A DNA stretch of 64,000 nucleotides from Hsuehochloa calcarea (GCA_036346395.1 CM070604.1:53161003-53225002), one strand, 5' to 3'. Shown: positions 1-13,800, numbered from the stretch's first letter. Numbers and translations: made by a program. Notes: generated by a model from the letters alone, not told the origin.

Positions 1-1385
1 ATTTTTGCATAGATAGAATCCGAATTGGAGGATTTCACCCACTAGAGAATTGTGGGGCTCGTTCTCAGCTTTTCATAGGTTTAAAGATCACCCAATTCGG
101 AGTTGTGGTCTAAAAGTTATGTTGATTTGTTTACTGCTGTCCAGAGAGTTTGACCAATGTTAGCAGTCGTCTTGTTTACTAATTAAGATTAAGTTAAAGG
201 CTGATTCAGGGATTTCACCCAACACGATTGTTGTAGAAAATTTTTAAGATTTTCATATTGTTAAAAATCTTAAATGTTGGTTAATTCAATTAAAAGTTAT
301 GAAATTTTCTTCTACTGCTGTATTTTATGTCTGACAGATTATAGTTATAGAGTTTCATCTGATTATTAGGCACAGAAGTTGGCCGAATTAGAAAGTCTCG
401 CCAACTAAGTTATTATAGAAAAATGTACTGACTGATATCTGTTTGTAATGCTTGATGCTCATGCTATAATTAAGTTCTATGGATTTCGAGTAATTATAAT
501 AATTCTTGTTTCTTTTCATGGATGTTAATCCATGCTTCTTAAGATTATGTCTTTCATATTAATGAATTCATTCATTGTTCATGTTTCACCTACGAGAGTG
601 GGATGTAAAGACTCATCATTCCAATATGGGCATGTAAAACCCACCATTCTAATGTGGGCAAATTGGATTCCCGTTATAAAACATTCTTCAAACAGACATT
701 GGATCCCCGCATTTTGGATAATGCGGGCATAAGTGAACATCAACAGGTGTTCACTAGCTATACCGGTATAAGCAGAAGAGGAGGTCATACATTTCATTCA
801 TTCATTCATATGATTTATGCCACTCTACATTCTTATTCTCTATTGTGACTGACATGTTTTTATTCATTGTTGTTCATATTATTCTGTTGTACTTACTGAG
901 TTATGGACTCATTCTTGTCGTGTTTATTTGTTTATGTAAATAATGAGGACGACATGCTTGGGAGAGAATAGTCACGATCACTTCATTCACTTCACATTAT
1001 TCGCTTTTTAATTAGACGAACTTGCCATTACCTTTTTTCATTTGATAAATATTGGACTGTAATAAACGGAGTTTGATGGTTAATGTTATCATTCATTATG
1101 ATATGATTGAATTAGTAATTGCATAATGATCTTCGTGTAGTCCATTGACAGATTTATCATAATTGATTCCATATGATTTGATAATTAGAGTTTTGATAGG
1201 TTATTGAATTCTGATTCCATTCATATATTCATTCTATTAGTTGTTGCTCTTTTTATATTATTAGCTGAAAGATTTTTAAAATTAATTTATAGTATTACAT
1301 GGTGTTAAACTTTAGATAATATCTTAACTTTCGCATTACCAAGGTGTTACACCCTATAGGTTGAATCTTGAGTTTACTGGTACAT
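1..1385. repeat. Upstream duplication unit, copy A
   Basis: AT-rich non-coding DNA that is repeated, at high identity, at 2393-4262. The same landmarks recur in order: the opening motif with the cgaattggag stretch, the ttcattcatt run near 790, and the ggtgttacaccctat block near 1343. The unit probably begins before the window. Relative to copy B it lacks about 500 bases after position 405. It has no coding capacity that I trust. It looks like old LTR-type DNA caught in a tandem duplication of the LIMR 5' region, but I cannot assign a family. Confidence 0.8.
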
Positions 1386-2060
1386 GCTCTACTTTTGTGA
1401 ATCGTATTTTTTCTTCGTAAATAGGACCAAAAGGTCCAAAAATTCAAAAAGCACGTCCCGACCGGGCCAAATCCCCCGAAAAGTGCGCAAAAAAAAGAAA
1501 AAGAAAACCGCACCACCCACTACAACTCGCTCTGCTGGCGGCCTTGGCCTGGGTTTTCCGTTGATCCAACCAAGCCGGCCGAGCCGCGGCGGCTTGTTGC
1601 CATGCCACCAGCCCACGCCCCCCCGCCTCCCCCTCCCCCCTTTCCACTCGCCTCGGTGTCGTCACCCCACCGCTCCATCCCCCCAAATCTCTCTCCTCGA
1701 ATCGCGCCCGGATCCCGCGCCGGTGGCCCCCACCACCGCTGCTGAGCAGACCCCAAACCCTAGCCTTCCATGCGGCGCGGCCTCCGGAGATCGGCGATGG
1801 GGACTTCAATGTGGCGCGGTGATCGTGGCGGCGGTGGTGGCGTGCTCGTCTTGCTCGTCGGCGTCTACCGCTCGTCAACTACCGGACCCGACGACGCCAA
1901 ACCAGGCCTACTTCCCCAAGCTCGTCGTCGTCCTCGGCATCACCGTCGCCGTCCTCTCCATCCTCATGCTTCCTGCGGATGTGGCCAATTGGCAGGCCTG
2001 CCGTCGCGCCATATACAGCGGCGCGTGCAGCCTCACTCTCCCCATGAAGACGCTATGGCT
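1386..2060 (+). pseudogene. Decayed copy of LIMR promoter and exon 1
   Basis: This aligns to 4263-4985, the promoter, leader and first exon of the LIMR gene. The start codon equivalent is at 1797. One G is lost right after it, and several more single-base losses break the frame, for example gcgctggtg in the intact gene reads gcgcggtg here and acctgctc reads accgctc. The match stops inside the exon, at the codons for KTLW, where the left part of the next duplication unit begins. No later exons are present, so it cannot make the membrane protein. A 243-codon open frame through it is a by-product of GC-rich sequence. Confidence 0.88.
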
Positions 2061-2392
2061 TGAGAGAGACAGGGATAGGGAATCGGGGGAAAAGATAGAG
2101 GGAGACATGGAGTAACCAAGTGCTCACAACGTTCGGGAGCTACAGACAATGTTTGGAAGCAACGTCAAGGAGCAACGTTTGGGAGCAACTCACCGTGCCT
2201 ATAAAAATCAACTCTCACCAAGAGAGGAGGAGAGAAGAGCCTCACGGGGGAATTCAGCGAGCACGTGTGTCTTCATGGGTAACGAATGATTCCTCACTGG
2301 TTAGATCTATTTAGATTCGTAATTTGCCATGATTAGGAGATCGACGTTCTGCTGCGATTGATTCTAGTTTTCTGTCCATTAATTGTGCGTCC
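2061..2392. other. Junction segment of the tandem duplication
   Basis: Sequence between the end of the exon-1 copy and the start of unit B. It should be the left part of the duplicated unit, whose counterpart for copy A lies before the window. It contains a TATA-like ctataaaaat at 2199-2208, followed by a purine-rich stretch, so it may be the promoter part of an old LTR. It starts TGAGAGAGAC directly after the exon break. No gene is seen. Confidence 0.5.
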
Positions 2393-4262
2393 ATTTTTGC
2401 ATAGATAGAATTCGAATTGGAGTATTTCACCCCCAAGAGAATTGTGGGGCTCGTTCTCAGCTTTCCATAGGTTTAAAGATCACCCAATTCGGAGTTGTGG
2501 TCTAAAAGTTACGTTGATTTGTTTACTGCTGTCCAGAGAGTTTGACGAATGTTAGCAGTCGTCTTGTTTACTAATTAAGATTAAGTTAAAGGCTGATTCA
2601 GGAATTTCACCCAACACGATTGTTGTAGAAAATTTATTAAGCTTTTCATATTGTTAAAAATATTAAATGTTGGTTATTCCAATTAAAAGTTATGAATTTT
2701 TTTCTACTGCTGTATTTTCTGTCTGACAGATTATAGTTAAAGAGTTTCATCTGATTATTAGGCACATAAGTTGGCCGAATTAGAAAGTCTCGCCAACTAA
2801 GTTAATGTATAATATTTCATTATCTTTCCATAGAGTCTAAGATCACACTTTTTTAGTTTCAGAGCAAAAGTTATGAAGGCTTTAATACCGCTGTCTAATA
2901 TAACTTCCTGTTAGACTATCGTTTAATTTGAGTGGAACAAATATATAAACTTTGGGTTTTAGGAAGACGGGTTAAAGTGATGAGAGTCGTGTCTTCTTAT
3001 CACATCGTTCTTATGTGAGTAATTTAATTATGTAGGAGGAGAGGCTTCGGGATTGGTAGCATCATCCTTGCCTCCTAACGCGGCAAGTACAATTGAATTG
3101 TCTTGATTGCTATTTGTTCCACTCGATTGATAAATGTGCAATGAATAATTCTGGTATTACTTGTTTCCCTTCATAATTGATATATCATGATCATTCGATG
3201 ATGTGTTTACGTTCAACATATTCATTCGTTCATCTTTTCATGTTTCACCCACGGGAGTTGGTAGTGAAGTCACATAATTCCAACATGGGCAAGTACATTG
3301 AAAAATGTATTGACTGATATCTGTTTGTAATGCTTGATGCTCATGCTATGATTAAGTTCTATGTATTTCGAGTAGTTCTAATAATTCTTGTTTCTTTTCA
3401 TGGATGTTAATCCATGCTTCTTAAGATTATGTCTTTCATATTCATTCATTCATTCACTGTTCATGTTTCACCCACGAGAGTGGGGTGTAAAGACTCATTA
3501 TTCCAATATGGACATGTAAGACCCACCATTCTAATATGGGCAAATTGGATTCCCGTTATGAAACATTCTTCAAACGGGCCTTGGATCCCTGCATTTTGGA
3601 TAATGCGGGCATAAGTGAACATCGACAGGTGTTCACTGGCTATACCGGTATAAGCAGAAGAGGAGGTCATACATTTCATTCATTCATATGATTTATGCCA
3701 CTCTACATTCTTATTCTATATTGTGACTGACATGTTTTTATTCATTGTTGTTCATATTATTCTGTTGTACTTGCTGAGTCATGGACTCATTCTTGTCGTG
3801 TTTATTTGTTTATGCAAATAATAAGGACTACATGCTTGGGAGAGAATAGTCACGATCAGTTCATTCTCTTCACATTATTCACTTTTTAATTAGACGAACT
3901 TGCCATTACCTTTTTTCATTTGATAAATATTGGACTGTTATAAATGGAGTTTGATGGTTAATGTTATCATTCATTATGATATGATTGAATTAGTAATTGC
4001 ATAATGATTTTCGTATAGTCTATTGATAGATTTATCATAATTGATTCCATATTATTTGATAATTAGAGTTTTGATAGGTTATTGAATTCTGATTCAATTC
4101 ATATATTCATTCTATTAGTTGTTGCTCTTTTTATATTATTAGCTGAAAGATTTATAAAATTAATTTATAGTATTATCTGGTGTTAAACTTTAGATAATAT
4201 CTTAACTTTCGCACTGCCAAGGTGTTACACCCTATAAGTTGAATCTTGAGTTTACCGGTACA
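2393..4262. repeat. Upstream duplication unit, copy B
   Basis: Second copy of the unit at 1-1385. It differs mainly by about 500 extra bases at roughly 2806-3301, which include a partial internal repeat (a tttcaccca...gggca block near 3240-3290 that resembles 3465-3545). Either copy A lost this piece or copy B gained it. The unit runs directly into the LIMR promoter. Confidence 0.8.
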
Positions 4263-4713
4263 TACTTCACTTTTGTGAATCGTCTTTTTTCTTCATAAAT
4301 AGAATCAAAAGGTCCAAAAATTCAAAAGCACATCCAACCGGGCCAAATCCCCCGAAAAGCGCGCAAAAAAAGAAAAGAAAAAGAAAACCGCACCACCCAT
4401 TACAACCTGCCTGCGCCGCGCTGGCCCTGGCCCTGGGTTTTCCCATTGATCCAACCAAGCCAGCCGAGCCGCGGCCGGCTTGTTGCCATGCCAGCCTAGC
4501 CCACGCTGCCCACCCCGTCCCCCTCTCCCCGTCCCCGTCCCCCTTTCCCCTCGCCCTCGGCGTCGTCACCCCACCCGCTCCACCCCCAAATCTCTCTCCC
4601 TCCGAATCGCCGCTCCAGATCCCGCACGCCGGTGGCCCCCCGCCGCCGGCGCTGGAGCAGGACCCCAAACCCTAGCCTTCCACGCGGGCGCGGCCCCTCC
4701 CGGAGATCTGACG
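4263..4713 (+). promoter_or_regulatory. LIMR promoter and 5' leader
   Basis: The region between the duplicated repeat and the LIMR start codon. A TATA-like cataaataga lies near 4295, followed by a C-rich leader at 4500-4600 with many ccc and ctc runs, typical of grass housekeeping leaders. The upstream repeat reaches to within about 450 bases of the start codon, so the usable promoter is probably short or built partly from repeat DNA. Confidence 0.5.
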
Positions 4714-7700
4714 ATGGGGGACTTCAACGTGGCGCTGGTGATCGTGGCGGCGGTGGTGAGCGTGCTCGTGCTGCTCGTCAGCGTCTACCTGCTCGTCAAC
4801 TACCAGCACCCCGACGATGCCAACCAGGCCTACTTCCCCAAGCTCGTCGTCGTCCTCGGCATCACCGTCGCCGTCCTCTCCATCCTCATGCTTCCTGCGG
4901 ATGTGGCCAACCGGCAGGCCTGCCGCCGCGCCATATACAGCGGCGCGTGCAGCCTCACTCTCCCCATGAAGACGCTCTGGCTCGCCGTCTACATCGCCGA
5001 CGCCGTCCTCGTTTTCCTCGTCATACCGTTCGCCATGTTCTACTACGAGGGCGACCAGGACAAGTACGAAAACCCCTCCAGCTCTTGTCCTCTCGTCCCT
5101 TTCCCGCGTCCTGTTAAAAATGTGGGATTTTCCCGCTGACTGGATCCGTCCGCGCTGCCTGCAGGTCCGTGGGGAAGAGGCTCAGGACCGCCCTCATGTG
5201 GGTCGTCGCGTCCGCGGTGGTCTGCGGCCTCATCCTCGGCATCCTATACGGTGCGGATCAGCGTTTCCACTTTCCCCGTTTTGTTTTGTCCCCCTTAATC
5301 ACCTTTTGAGTTCTCGAGATATTTTAGACCGATTCGAGCCTGTGGCCCGTTTTACCTGAATCTTGATGTGGCTACGAGTCTTGCTTTGCATCTGGGCGTG
5401 AATTGGAGCGAACAGCCTCAAGCTCTGAGCTTTCACGCTATTTCTTCTTGAGCAATCAGTATTGTACCACCGGTAGTGGTCAGATCTGAAACCAACCTCA
5501 TCTTGTTGCTGCTTTGCGGGTTCCTTCCTATGTAACTCTGGTGCCCATTAGACATTTGAACTGTTTACTTCTCCACTTTTTTAGTTGTCGTAGCTTTACA
5601 TTTGGTTAGTTTTTTAGCTAGGGAACACTTTGTTTTGTCCTGCTCGTTTTTGCAATGGTGGGACAGCATTCATGTTTCGTTCTCCCATCAGATAGACATT
5701 ACCGTGCTGTGAACACGGGTCTTTCTTCAAATATTGTGAATTCTGTAGTTAGGACTTATGAGGGCTTGCAAATGGTCCATACATAGCCAATTTTTTGTTG
5801 CATGGATGGAATACTGCATGTTTTTAGCTGCAGGGGATGAACATAGCTACATGCTTATAACATGTCCAGATACCAACGATGCTTCCAATAATGTTGGCTT
5901 CTTACAGTTTGTGATGTTTTCACTTACCTGACTGCATTTTCATTTTGTTACTACAGGACTTGTTGGTAAAGTGGATTTCACTGTCAGGCACCTGTCCTCA
6001 TCAGTTGAGACGTTTCCAAACTCATTCGCTGGATTCTCAAGTGGTCAACCTTGCATCAGTCCATTGACCCGGCAGGTTAACCCATTAATGGAATTATGCT
6101 TTCCTGTATTAATGATGTTATGTGCCCTCAAATTCCAACAGAAGCATTTTTTATTGAAATGTGTATTTAGTTTCCCCACTGCTAGATGGTTAGATGCGTA
6201 GCACAACTATTCGTTAACTTCTTGTAGTTCACTATTTCTTGTATTTTATCAGGTGACTGAATTTCTTTATCGTTTGTTTTCTTCAGTGTTCAGCTTTTAC
6301 TGCACCCACTTCCTCTCAAACAACTTGGACAATGCGCGCTACCTTCCCTGAATATGTGGTTGCCCTTGCTACTATTGTTGGATCTGTGCTTTTCACAGTG
6401 AGTTTTACCTCAAAATTCACGATTTGCTTCATCACTGTTTATGTATAAGCTATAGCCTGCATGCAACAGGTTGTTGTTTTTCATGTTGTCTTTTAGACAG
6501 TGTAGGCTGTACTAGAAACAATTTGAACCATGTGTTCTTCCATCACCGAATGCTGCTGCAATCATGCTGGCATCTTTCTGAACACTTTTTCCTTGCCTTT
6601 TGTTAACTATGCTGTTTGTTTGGTAGATATTTGGTGGTGTCGGTATTGCTTGCCTTCCATTGGGACTTATATTCTCATTTGTCCGGCGTCCAAAAGCTGT
6701 CATCACACGCTCACAATATATAAAGGTGTGTATATTCTCATATACTTCATTTTAAGCATGAAGAATGTTTGCCAAGGATCAAATTTTCTTCTTCTGTTGC
6801 ATGTAATTATTTTCTTGTTTGGATATCGATCTGCCCTTGAGATTGAATATGTTTCCTGCAGGAAGCAACTGAATTAGGTAAGAAGGCCAAGGAGCTGAAG
6901 AAAGCAGCTGAAGCCCTTCACCAAGAAGAGAGAAGTGGGAAGAAGGGCAGAAAATGGCGCAAAAACGTGAAGGCTGTTGAGAAGGTGTGTATGCCTTTCA
7001 AATGACATGATATTCTTTGAAGCTGTTAATTGTGTTTAGCCTTACACAGTCAATAAACTTATATTTTAGGATTTGTGTGGAGTAAGGATGCGTTGCATTT
7101 TAGAATTTTTTTTAGCTGCACATTTCCCATTGAGTTGGTGTACATTTGCACACCACATGTTATTTTTATTGTATATTCGTATGAAGTATTCTCTATTTAC
7201 TATAGTAGACTCTATTTCTGCAATGTTCTATTACACTGTTATGTTTAACTTTGCCCTTTTAATCATCAGGAATTGATACTTCTGGAAGATGACATGAAGG
7301 CTCTAGAAGAGATGTACCCTCAAGGAGAACAGGTGACTGATTGTGAATTGTCATGTTCATTGGTTTTCATGGTTGTTAGTTGCTCTGTCTTGACATCCAT
7401 TACGGTGCAGGCTGAGGCTACCTGGGCTTTTACGGTTCTTGGTTACATTGGAAAACTTATATTCGGCGTTGTCGGGTAAGTTAAATATGTTTTAATACCT
7501 GAAGTATACTTTTATTTTAGTCCAACCTATCCCCAAGGGGCATTCTTCTGACATTGATTTGTGCTCTCAGGTTAATTGTATCGATTGCTTGGGTTGCACA
7601 TATCATCATATACTTGTTGATTGATCCTCCTCTATCTGCTTTCCTGAATGAAATCTTCATAAAGTTGGATGGCGTTTGGGGTACATTTCTGGTCCTTGAT

Positions 7701-8897
7701 ATTGTTCTCAACTTATCTTTGTTGATGAGAATAGTCCGATCGATCTTCTGTTTTCTGTACTAGGCCTGCTTGGGACTGCTGCCTTTGCATTCTTCTGCTT
7801 CTATCTCCTCATTGCAGTGATTGCTGGGGAAATGATGCTTGGCCTGAAATTAGTTTTCATCACCATTCACCCAATGAAGTAGTTGACTCATCCCATGACA
7901 CTCTTTTACCTCCGGTCCCTTTTTTTTGGCATTCATTAACAACCCATTTAACTTATTTCAGATGGGGAGGAACTTTGATGAACTCTTTCCTGTTTAATGT
8001 TGGACTCATCCTACTTTGCTCCATCAGGTATGCCACCGAGGCTTTCTTTTAGATGTGCATGTTTTATTGTAAGTTACGATGGCTGTAACTTTGATTTTCA
8101 TAGTGATAAGAGAAGGTAGTGGCTATTTATTGCAGACTGTTGTATTTGTCGGATCATACATAACATCAGGACAATAGTGTCCTTTATCAGTCAGTAATAG
8201 TCTGATACTTGGAAGCACACATTCCGGAAGCGACCATGGAGCTTGGGCCTATGTTCTGACATGTTATTGTAGATGAAAGATGGCTTCTGCATTAACATGA
8301 ATTTTGTTGATTTGATCTACTATTCCCCCCCCCCCCTAACAAATGCATAACCCTTGCAGCGAATACATATTAATTTGCTCTACTATATTTCTTGTTCTCT
8401 AAGAAGCCCTCACAATTGAATGTCATACTTGTTCTTTATGCAGTGTGATTCAGTTCTGTGCCACAGCTTTCGCTTACTATTCACAAGCAACTGCAGCTCA
8501 GGAGATCTTTGGCCACACACTGCAGTCTCTTCGCGGAATTAAGTATCTCTACAAGTAAGTCTTGAACTAGCATGAAGTCGGTAGAAATATTATCAATCCA
8601 CAATTGTCGCTTGAATAGTTGAATGTGTCATTATGGTGGACATTTCAGTGTCGAACTTTTGAATATATTCTGACTTTGAACATCTGATTATGCAGGTACA
8701 ATGTTTTCCAGTATGGCTTTGTTGCTCTTGCCATACTCACTCTCTTTTACTATGCAATATTTGTAAGTCCATTATACCTAATTACTCAGTCCATTCATCA
8801 AAATCTGAAAAATGTGAGCCTGCTTATTTTATTAGTAACGTTTGTCCAGGGATGGCGAAAGAGGAAACCTACAGGAAGGTTCCAGCTCTCAAATTGA
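4714..8897 (+). CDS. LIMR-family (LMBR1-like) multi-pass membrane protein
   Basis: Fourteen exons join in frame to 1533 nt, or 510 residues, the usual length of plant LIMR proteins: 4714-5063, 5165-5250, 5957-6075, 6287-6397, 6627-6725, 6862-6984, 7270-7332, 7411-7475, 7571-7680, 7764-7878, 7962-8027, 8444-8554, 8696-8762, 8850-8897. All introns are GT-AG. The start is the family's MGDFNVALVI. Exon 1 holds three hydrophobic segments (about residues 5-29, 42-64, 86-110). Exons 6-7 encode a charged, helical loop rich in Lys and Glu (KEATELGKKAKELKKAAE), and exons 8-13 more membrane segments, ending RKPTGRFQLSN. The family includes the animal lipocalin-receptor and lysosomal cobalamin-export proteins. 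The plant role is not established and transport or receptor function is only inferred. A broken copy of exon 1 lies 2.9 kb upstream. Confidence 0.96.
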
Positions 8898-10818
8898 TGT
8901 GTTGTTTGCTCTGTAAGCGAAGCCTGACAAATTCAACAACATATTTGTTCCCGAGTGATAGTTTGGTTAGCAATGTATATGATCCTCCCAAACCGCTTTC
9001 TCGAAGAGCCGGGGAGTTACCATCGGTGTAAATTAGCAATCATCAAAATCTTGAAGGTGAAAATGAAGAAATTTCAGTTGCCCACGGACATGGATGTTAA
9101 AGTAGAACACAGTTGTCTTTGTAATGTACACATTCCTCATCTCGGCTATTCCTTTCCTTTTGTATTATTATTTTATAATCGGCTAATGTTATTCTTGAAG
9201 ATGGTGGGTCCTTTCGAGAGATGTTTGGTGTGATTGGGCGCCACCTTACCCCGTTGTTCTTTTGTTGGGTATGTATTGAGTTAGGTCAGCTCATTTCTTT
9301 CATTTGTACCATACTGTGATTACCGCACAAACTTCTAGATTGTATTAAGGATGCCTTGATCACCTCTGTTCCTCTGTCTATATCTGGAACTGTAGTTTGC
9401 TTCTCAACTGCAAACTATACATTTCTGCTGATCGCGCATCAAATCAACTACCAAACAAGCTTGTCCCCTGGATCTTGTGTATGATTGCTGTCTGAAGTCT
9501 TTGTTACGAAGTTTACCAAATGAAAGTTCAATTCGTGTGCTCAACTCAGCAGAAAAGTTCGCATAATGTTTTTCATGTTAATCTAAAATTCTAGAGCCAG
9601 TTTTCACAGTAACAAAAGATGGATTTAGTGAATCGATCAAACAATTGCCATATTTATATAATTACACAACTCATCTTTATTACTAAAAAAGAAAGTAGTG
9701 GTGGTGAGTGATGCATTCTTCGTTTCCTCTCTCGTCCTCTTGATCGTTTTACTACTCGCTTTAATCGCCAATATGTGGCATTCCGTTACTCTAGATCGAT
9801 TCCACCTTCCTTTCTCCAATCCTCAACTATAAAAACGATTTCGTATCAATAAGCCATTTGGCATTTGCCTCCGCATAAATTGCTTGGAGGAGGCATGCTA
9901 CATGCAGTAGTGACTAGGTTGAGATCAAGAAGATATGAGAAGATGAAACAGAGAAGCACAAGGGAAGAGAAAATCACATCAACACATCGGTGCTGGGTGC
10001 GTGCTTCATGTCAGCATCGACATCAGCCGACTGACGCTACCTGGCCGTGGTTCCTTGGAGCAGCACGACACACATCTCCTCTACCTCAGCCTGCATGCTC
10101 CGGAGGACAGTCATGTTGTCAGGCTATCCATGGTGGTGCTCGCTGGTGCGTATGTGCACATGCATGCACATGTCCTTCCTCCTGACTATTGCTTGCTAGG
10201 CTGCCACTTGGTGGTGGAGTGTTTTGAAAGTATTATTTGTATGTTGATTGCAAATGCTATTTTTGTATTATGCGTACATGTTTCATTCACATATACATTT
10301 GATTGCACCATGATGACATGCGGTCATGTGGCTAGACTATCATCATTGTGTTTTTATTGAACGTTGAAAGGCTGAGGCTGGTGATTTGGACATCGGTGAC
10401 GCGGCTAGGGAGGCATTGACCACGTCGTTGGGCCGCGGGTCTGATGTGTTTTACTGCAGTGCGGTGGAGCGGGCGTAGCGCATGACAGCAGAGTCAAAGG
10501 TATCACGCATGCATAGCAGCGGAGGTGCTACATGGGCTGCATCGGAGTTTGATCATAAGTACCAAACACGGTAGCAGAGGCGCGAAGTAAGCCAGGACAA
10601 ACCACACTGTGACACCCCAACGAGAATAGATGGACTAGCGTAGACTAAGCTTAGCAACGGACAACAACAGCTCAATATGGTGAGATAATATGCCTTTTCT
10701 CCGTAACAACGTACGGACATGTAACTATTACAAAGAAAAGAAAAAAAACCTATATAGAAAGGGAAAAAACCGAAGTCATCTACCTCTCACTCATCAATCG
10801 TTGCCTGACTCTCCATTC
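8898..10818. other. LIMR 3' flank and intergenic space
   Basis: The first few hundred bases after the stop codon are AT-rich and should contain the LIMR 3' UTR. From about 9640 to 10690 I see no gene, repeat family or known motif. The methyltransferase gene runs convergently toward this interval from the right. Confidence 0.5.
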
Positions 10819-13800
10819 TCATGCTGTCCAGTAGGACTTCACGGCAACAAGGATCTTCTCCCTCTGCATCGGCCCGTCCTCATGGTCGACGATCCGGCTG
10901 TCCCATCTCATCCCGTCAGTGAGGTTCTTGATCTTCACCAGGACGTCGACGTCGTCCCGGAATATCGCCGTGCCTTCCGGCCTCATTATGCGGTCCATCT
11001 CAAGCAGAATGTCCTCCATTTCACATCTGACATTCAGAACAGGCACAGCTAAGCTAGTGTGAGCTTGTAAGTCTGAATCAACTGCTAAGTTCAGGATAAG
11101 AGAAAGAAATTAAATGTAGTACACTAGTACCTGTTTCTGTACATTGTGAACAGAGTCAGCATGAATCAGATCATACGTCCTAGGATAAGTTGACATTGCC
11201 TCACACCTGCAAAAAATTCACATACTGAAACCAATAAGCTTCTCATTGAAACTATGGTGATATACGGAAGAATTGAGCTGTACATGCTGCTCTCTAACTT
11301 GTCAAGATTTTGGACTTCGGAGTAACAAGCCTACCAATCTTGGTACGTTCCAATCAGCCCTCGCTCGTAGATCACGCCCAGCGTGTTGGCATCGGCAGAC
11401 GTCGGCACGACGTTCATCACCCAGACAGGATCGTAGATGAGCGCCGCCGCGAACCCACCGAGGCCGGCATTCATGTCGAGCAGGTTCCGGTACCGGCCTC
11501 TCTTCCCCAGCCCGTTGCTGACGGACTTGTACGTGTCCACTCGCCTCCTCCAGAGTTCAGCATCCTTGTAGAACGCGTCCACCGTGATGCTCCCCAGGGT
11601 GCCACTGGTAATTCTCGGCGGCGGCGCCATCAGCCTCTCCGGCCACCTCTTCACCTCCCCTCCGGCAACATCTCCTGACCCAGATACCTCTGGTAGGGGA
11701 GTGATGCACTCTTCCATGTTCACATACCTTAGAATCATTTTTCAGATTTTACTTTGTCACTCACTCACTTCCAACTTCCAAAAGTTCAGTAGAAGTTTTC
11801 AGAGACAAGGTTGTTTCAGAACTAATTTGCTTTTTGATGTGAAAATAAGTAATGTTTGGATCTTTGCATGTCAGGGACATACCAGCCAGCATCAGGGTCT
11901 TGGCTGGCATGGCAGAAACCAAATGTGCCGATCTCATTTCTGTCAGCCTTGCAGCTGACATGGTTGATTGGTTTCTGCCAAACTGCATTATCACCCTTCT
12001 GCTGCACCTTGGTCCAGCAGAGTCTCTTGGCAATGGCCTCGATGTCAGCCAGCTCGGAGCTCAGGTCCTCCGGCGTCCTCTTCCACCCCTTGAAGTGCTT
12101 CTCCCAGTTGACCGGCGGCCCTGACAGGATCCAGTAACCGCCGGGCTGGAGAACCCGGTCGATCTCGATCATGTACAGACCATCTGATCATTGTTGATGT
12201 CAGTAAAATTTTGAGCCACCAAAGCAATATTGTGCAAGTGAATTGACTGAAGTTGCACGTACTGTACTTATTCCAGGGGATGAGGCAGCGCGAGCAGTGC
12301 GCCATGTCGAAGGCGTGCGCTGGGTAGGGGAGCCGCTTGGCCGCCATGATTCCGAGCATGGCGGGGACGCCGCGCTCGAGGGCGAAGAGCACCTGCGCCT
12401 CGTGGGTGTCCTTGGGCGCGAACGACATCGTCAGGACGTCACGGGACAGGAGGTAAGCTCCCCAGCTTGCCACCTGGTTTAGTGTTCAGAGATACATACA
12501 TTAGCTTGTCAGTATATTTGTGGTGACTGGTGGCTTATTTATGAGTATTTAACACTGTTGCTTTGTCCGGCAAGATGAAGATGATTATTAACTAGTTTTT
12601 GTTCTTTTACATGATTTACAGTCATCATACAAAAGTTGCAGTCAGTCAAAAAGAAACGTTTTTTTAGAAGTTCACGAAACACTATAAAAGCAACAAAAAA
12701 AAGACACAAATAATCTACTACTGAAACATTCTGCTCATAATTGAAACTTTTGGATTGCAGCAACCATTTTTGGAATATTTGCATTTTGAGCATAGTAGGT
12801 GTGCTTACAGAGTTACTACAGCAGCAAGGGAGGTGCAAGGCTAGCTCCAGATGCGCAGTTGTATTCAGATAAGCAGAGAAAGCTACCTGTCGTCTGGTTA
12901 GATGGAGTAGGAGACCTTTCTTATCCAACCAACCATGCATGCCTAATCACTACACAAATCCATGTGCAAACTCATCTTGTTTCAATCCTTCGACCACCTA
13001 ACTATCACTCACCGATTAAGATCTAACATCAATTAATTCCTTGTTCGTTTTTTAAGTCTCTTCATCTCACCAACTCCAGCATGATGTAGAGACTAGAGAG
13101 TACTTGCTGATCTAAATCAGCTCAGATCCACATCCACATGTTGATCCAGGCGTCGTCTAATCGCTTGGCGCAGTGAAAATTAGCTAATATACAACCTGAT
13201 CTGAAGCATATATGCACTTCATTAGTAGTTCTAAACTTGCAATTGACCTTTTTTCAATCCAACAAGTAACAACAGATAAGGCCAGGAAAGTACTGGAGAA
13301 GGTGGCATTCAGTACTACATGGCGATCTTCTAGCCGTTTACCCGATCAGTGATCTATGCATGTTTTGGTATGCCAACACATAGGAGCAGTAGTGCCTCAT
13401 ATGCATGTTAACATATTGAGTAAGTTGTTTGCATCCATGCGTGCATGTGGAATAGATAGTGATGCATGTCGGTGGAACGCAAGATGAGTTGCGCATTGAT
13501 AAGGTGAAAGAATTGTGTTGGTACTAGACGGTTGCGGTGCCGTATTTTTATGTGTGTCTGTGGAGTTAAGTCTGGAATGTTAAGGAGATATGTTCGCCGT
13601 CCTATACTGAGTAACAGTTGGGTAAATCATAGTTAAGACCGACTGCTCAATAAGTAAGTGCATAAAGATTAAGAAGTGATTGTTAGGTAGTCTTGTGTAT
13701 ATGAAATATTTAGATTTTAGAGAAAGTTTGTATTTCGTATTTAAGCAGTATTCGTTATGAACACTAGAGTTGGTTTAGAATTCATTCAGGATACGCAGAA

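Noticed and set aside
1340..1390. LTR end at the ttaccggtaca block of the upstream unit
   Set aside because: Both copies run on into the same LIMR promoter, so the block could mark an old insertion end, but no target duplication or partner end was found.
1384..2115. 243-codon open frame on the plus strand
   Set aside because: It runs from leader DNA into a frameshifted copy of LIMR exon 1 and does not begin at the LIMR start; only a short inner part matches the protein.
4632..5117. 161-codon frame overlapping LIMR exon 1
   Set aside because: An Arg- and Pro-rich shadow frame of the GC-rich LIMR exon; it crosses the exon's splice donor.
11027..11060. In-frame upstream extension of the last PMT exon (reading VPVLNV before RCEMED)
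   Set aside because: The family sequence places the acceptor right before the TGTGAA codons; the extension has no acceptor in a phase that fits exon 5.
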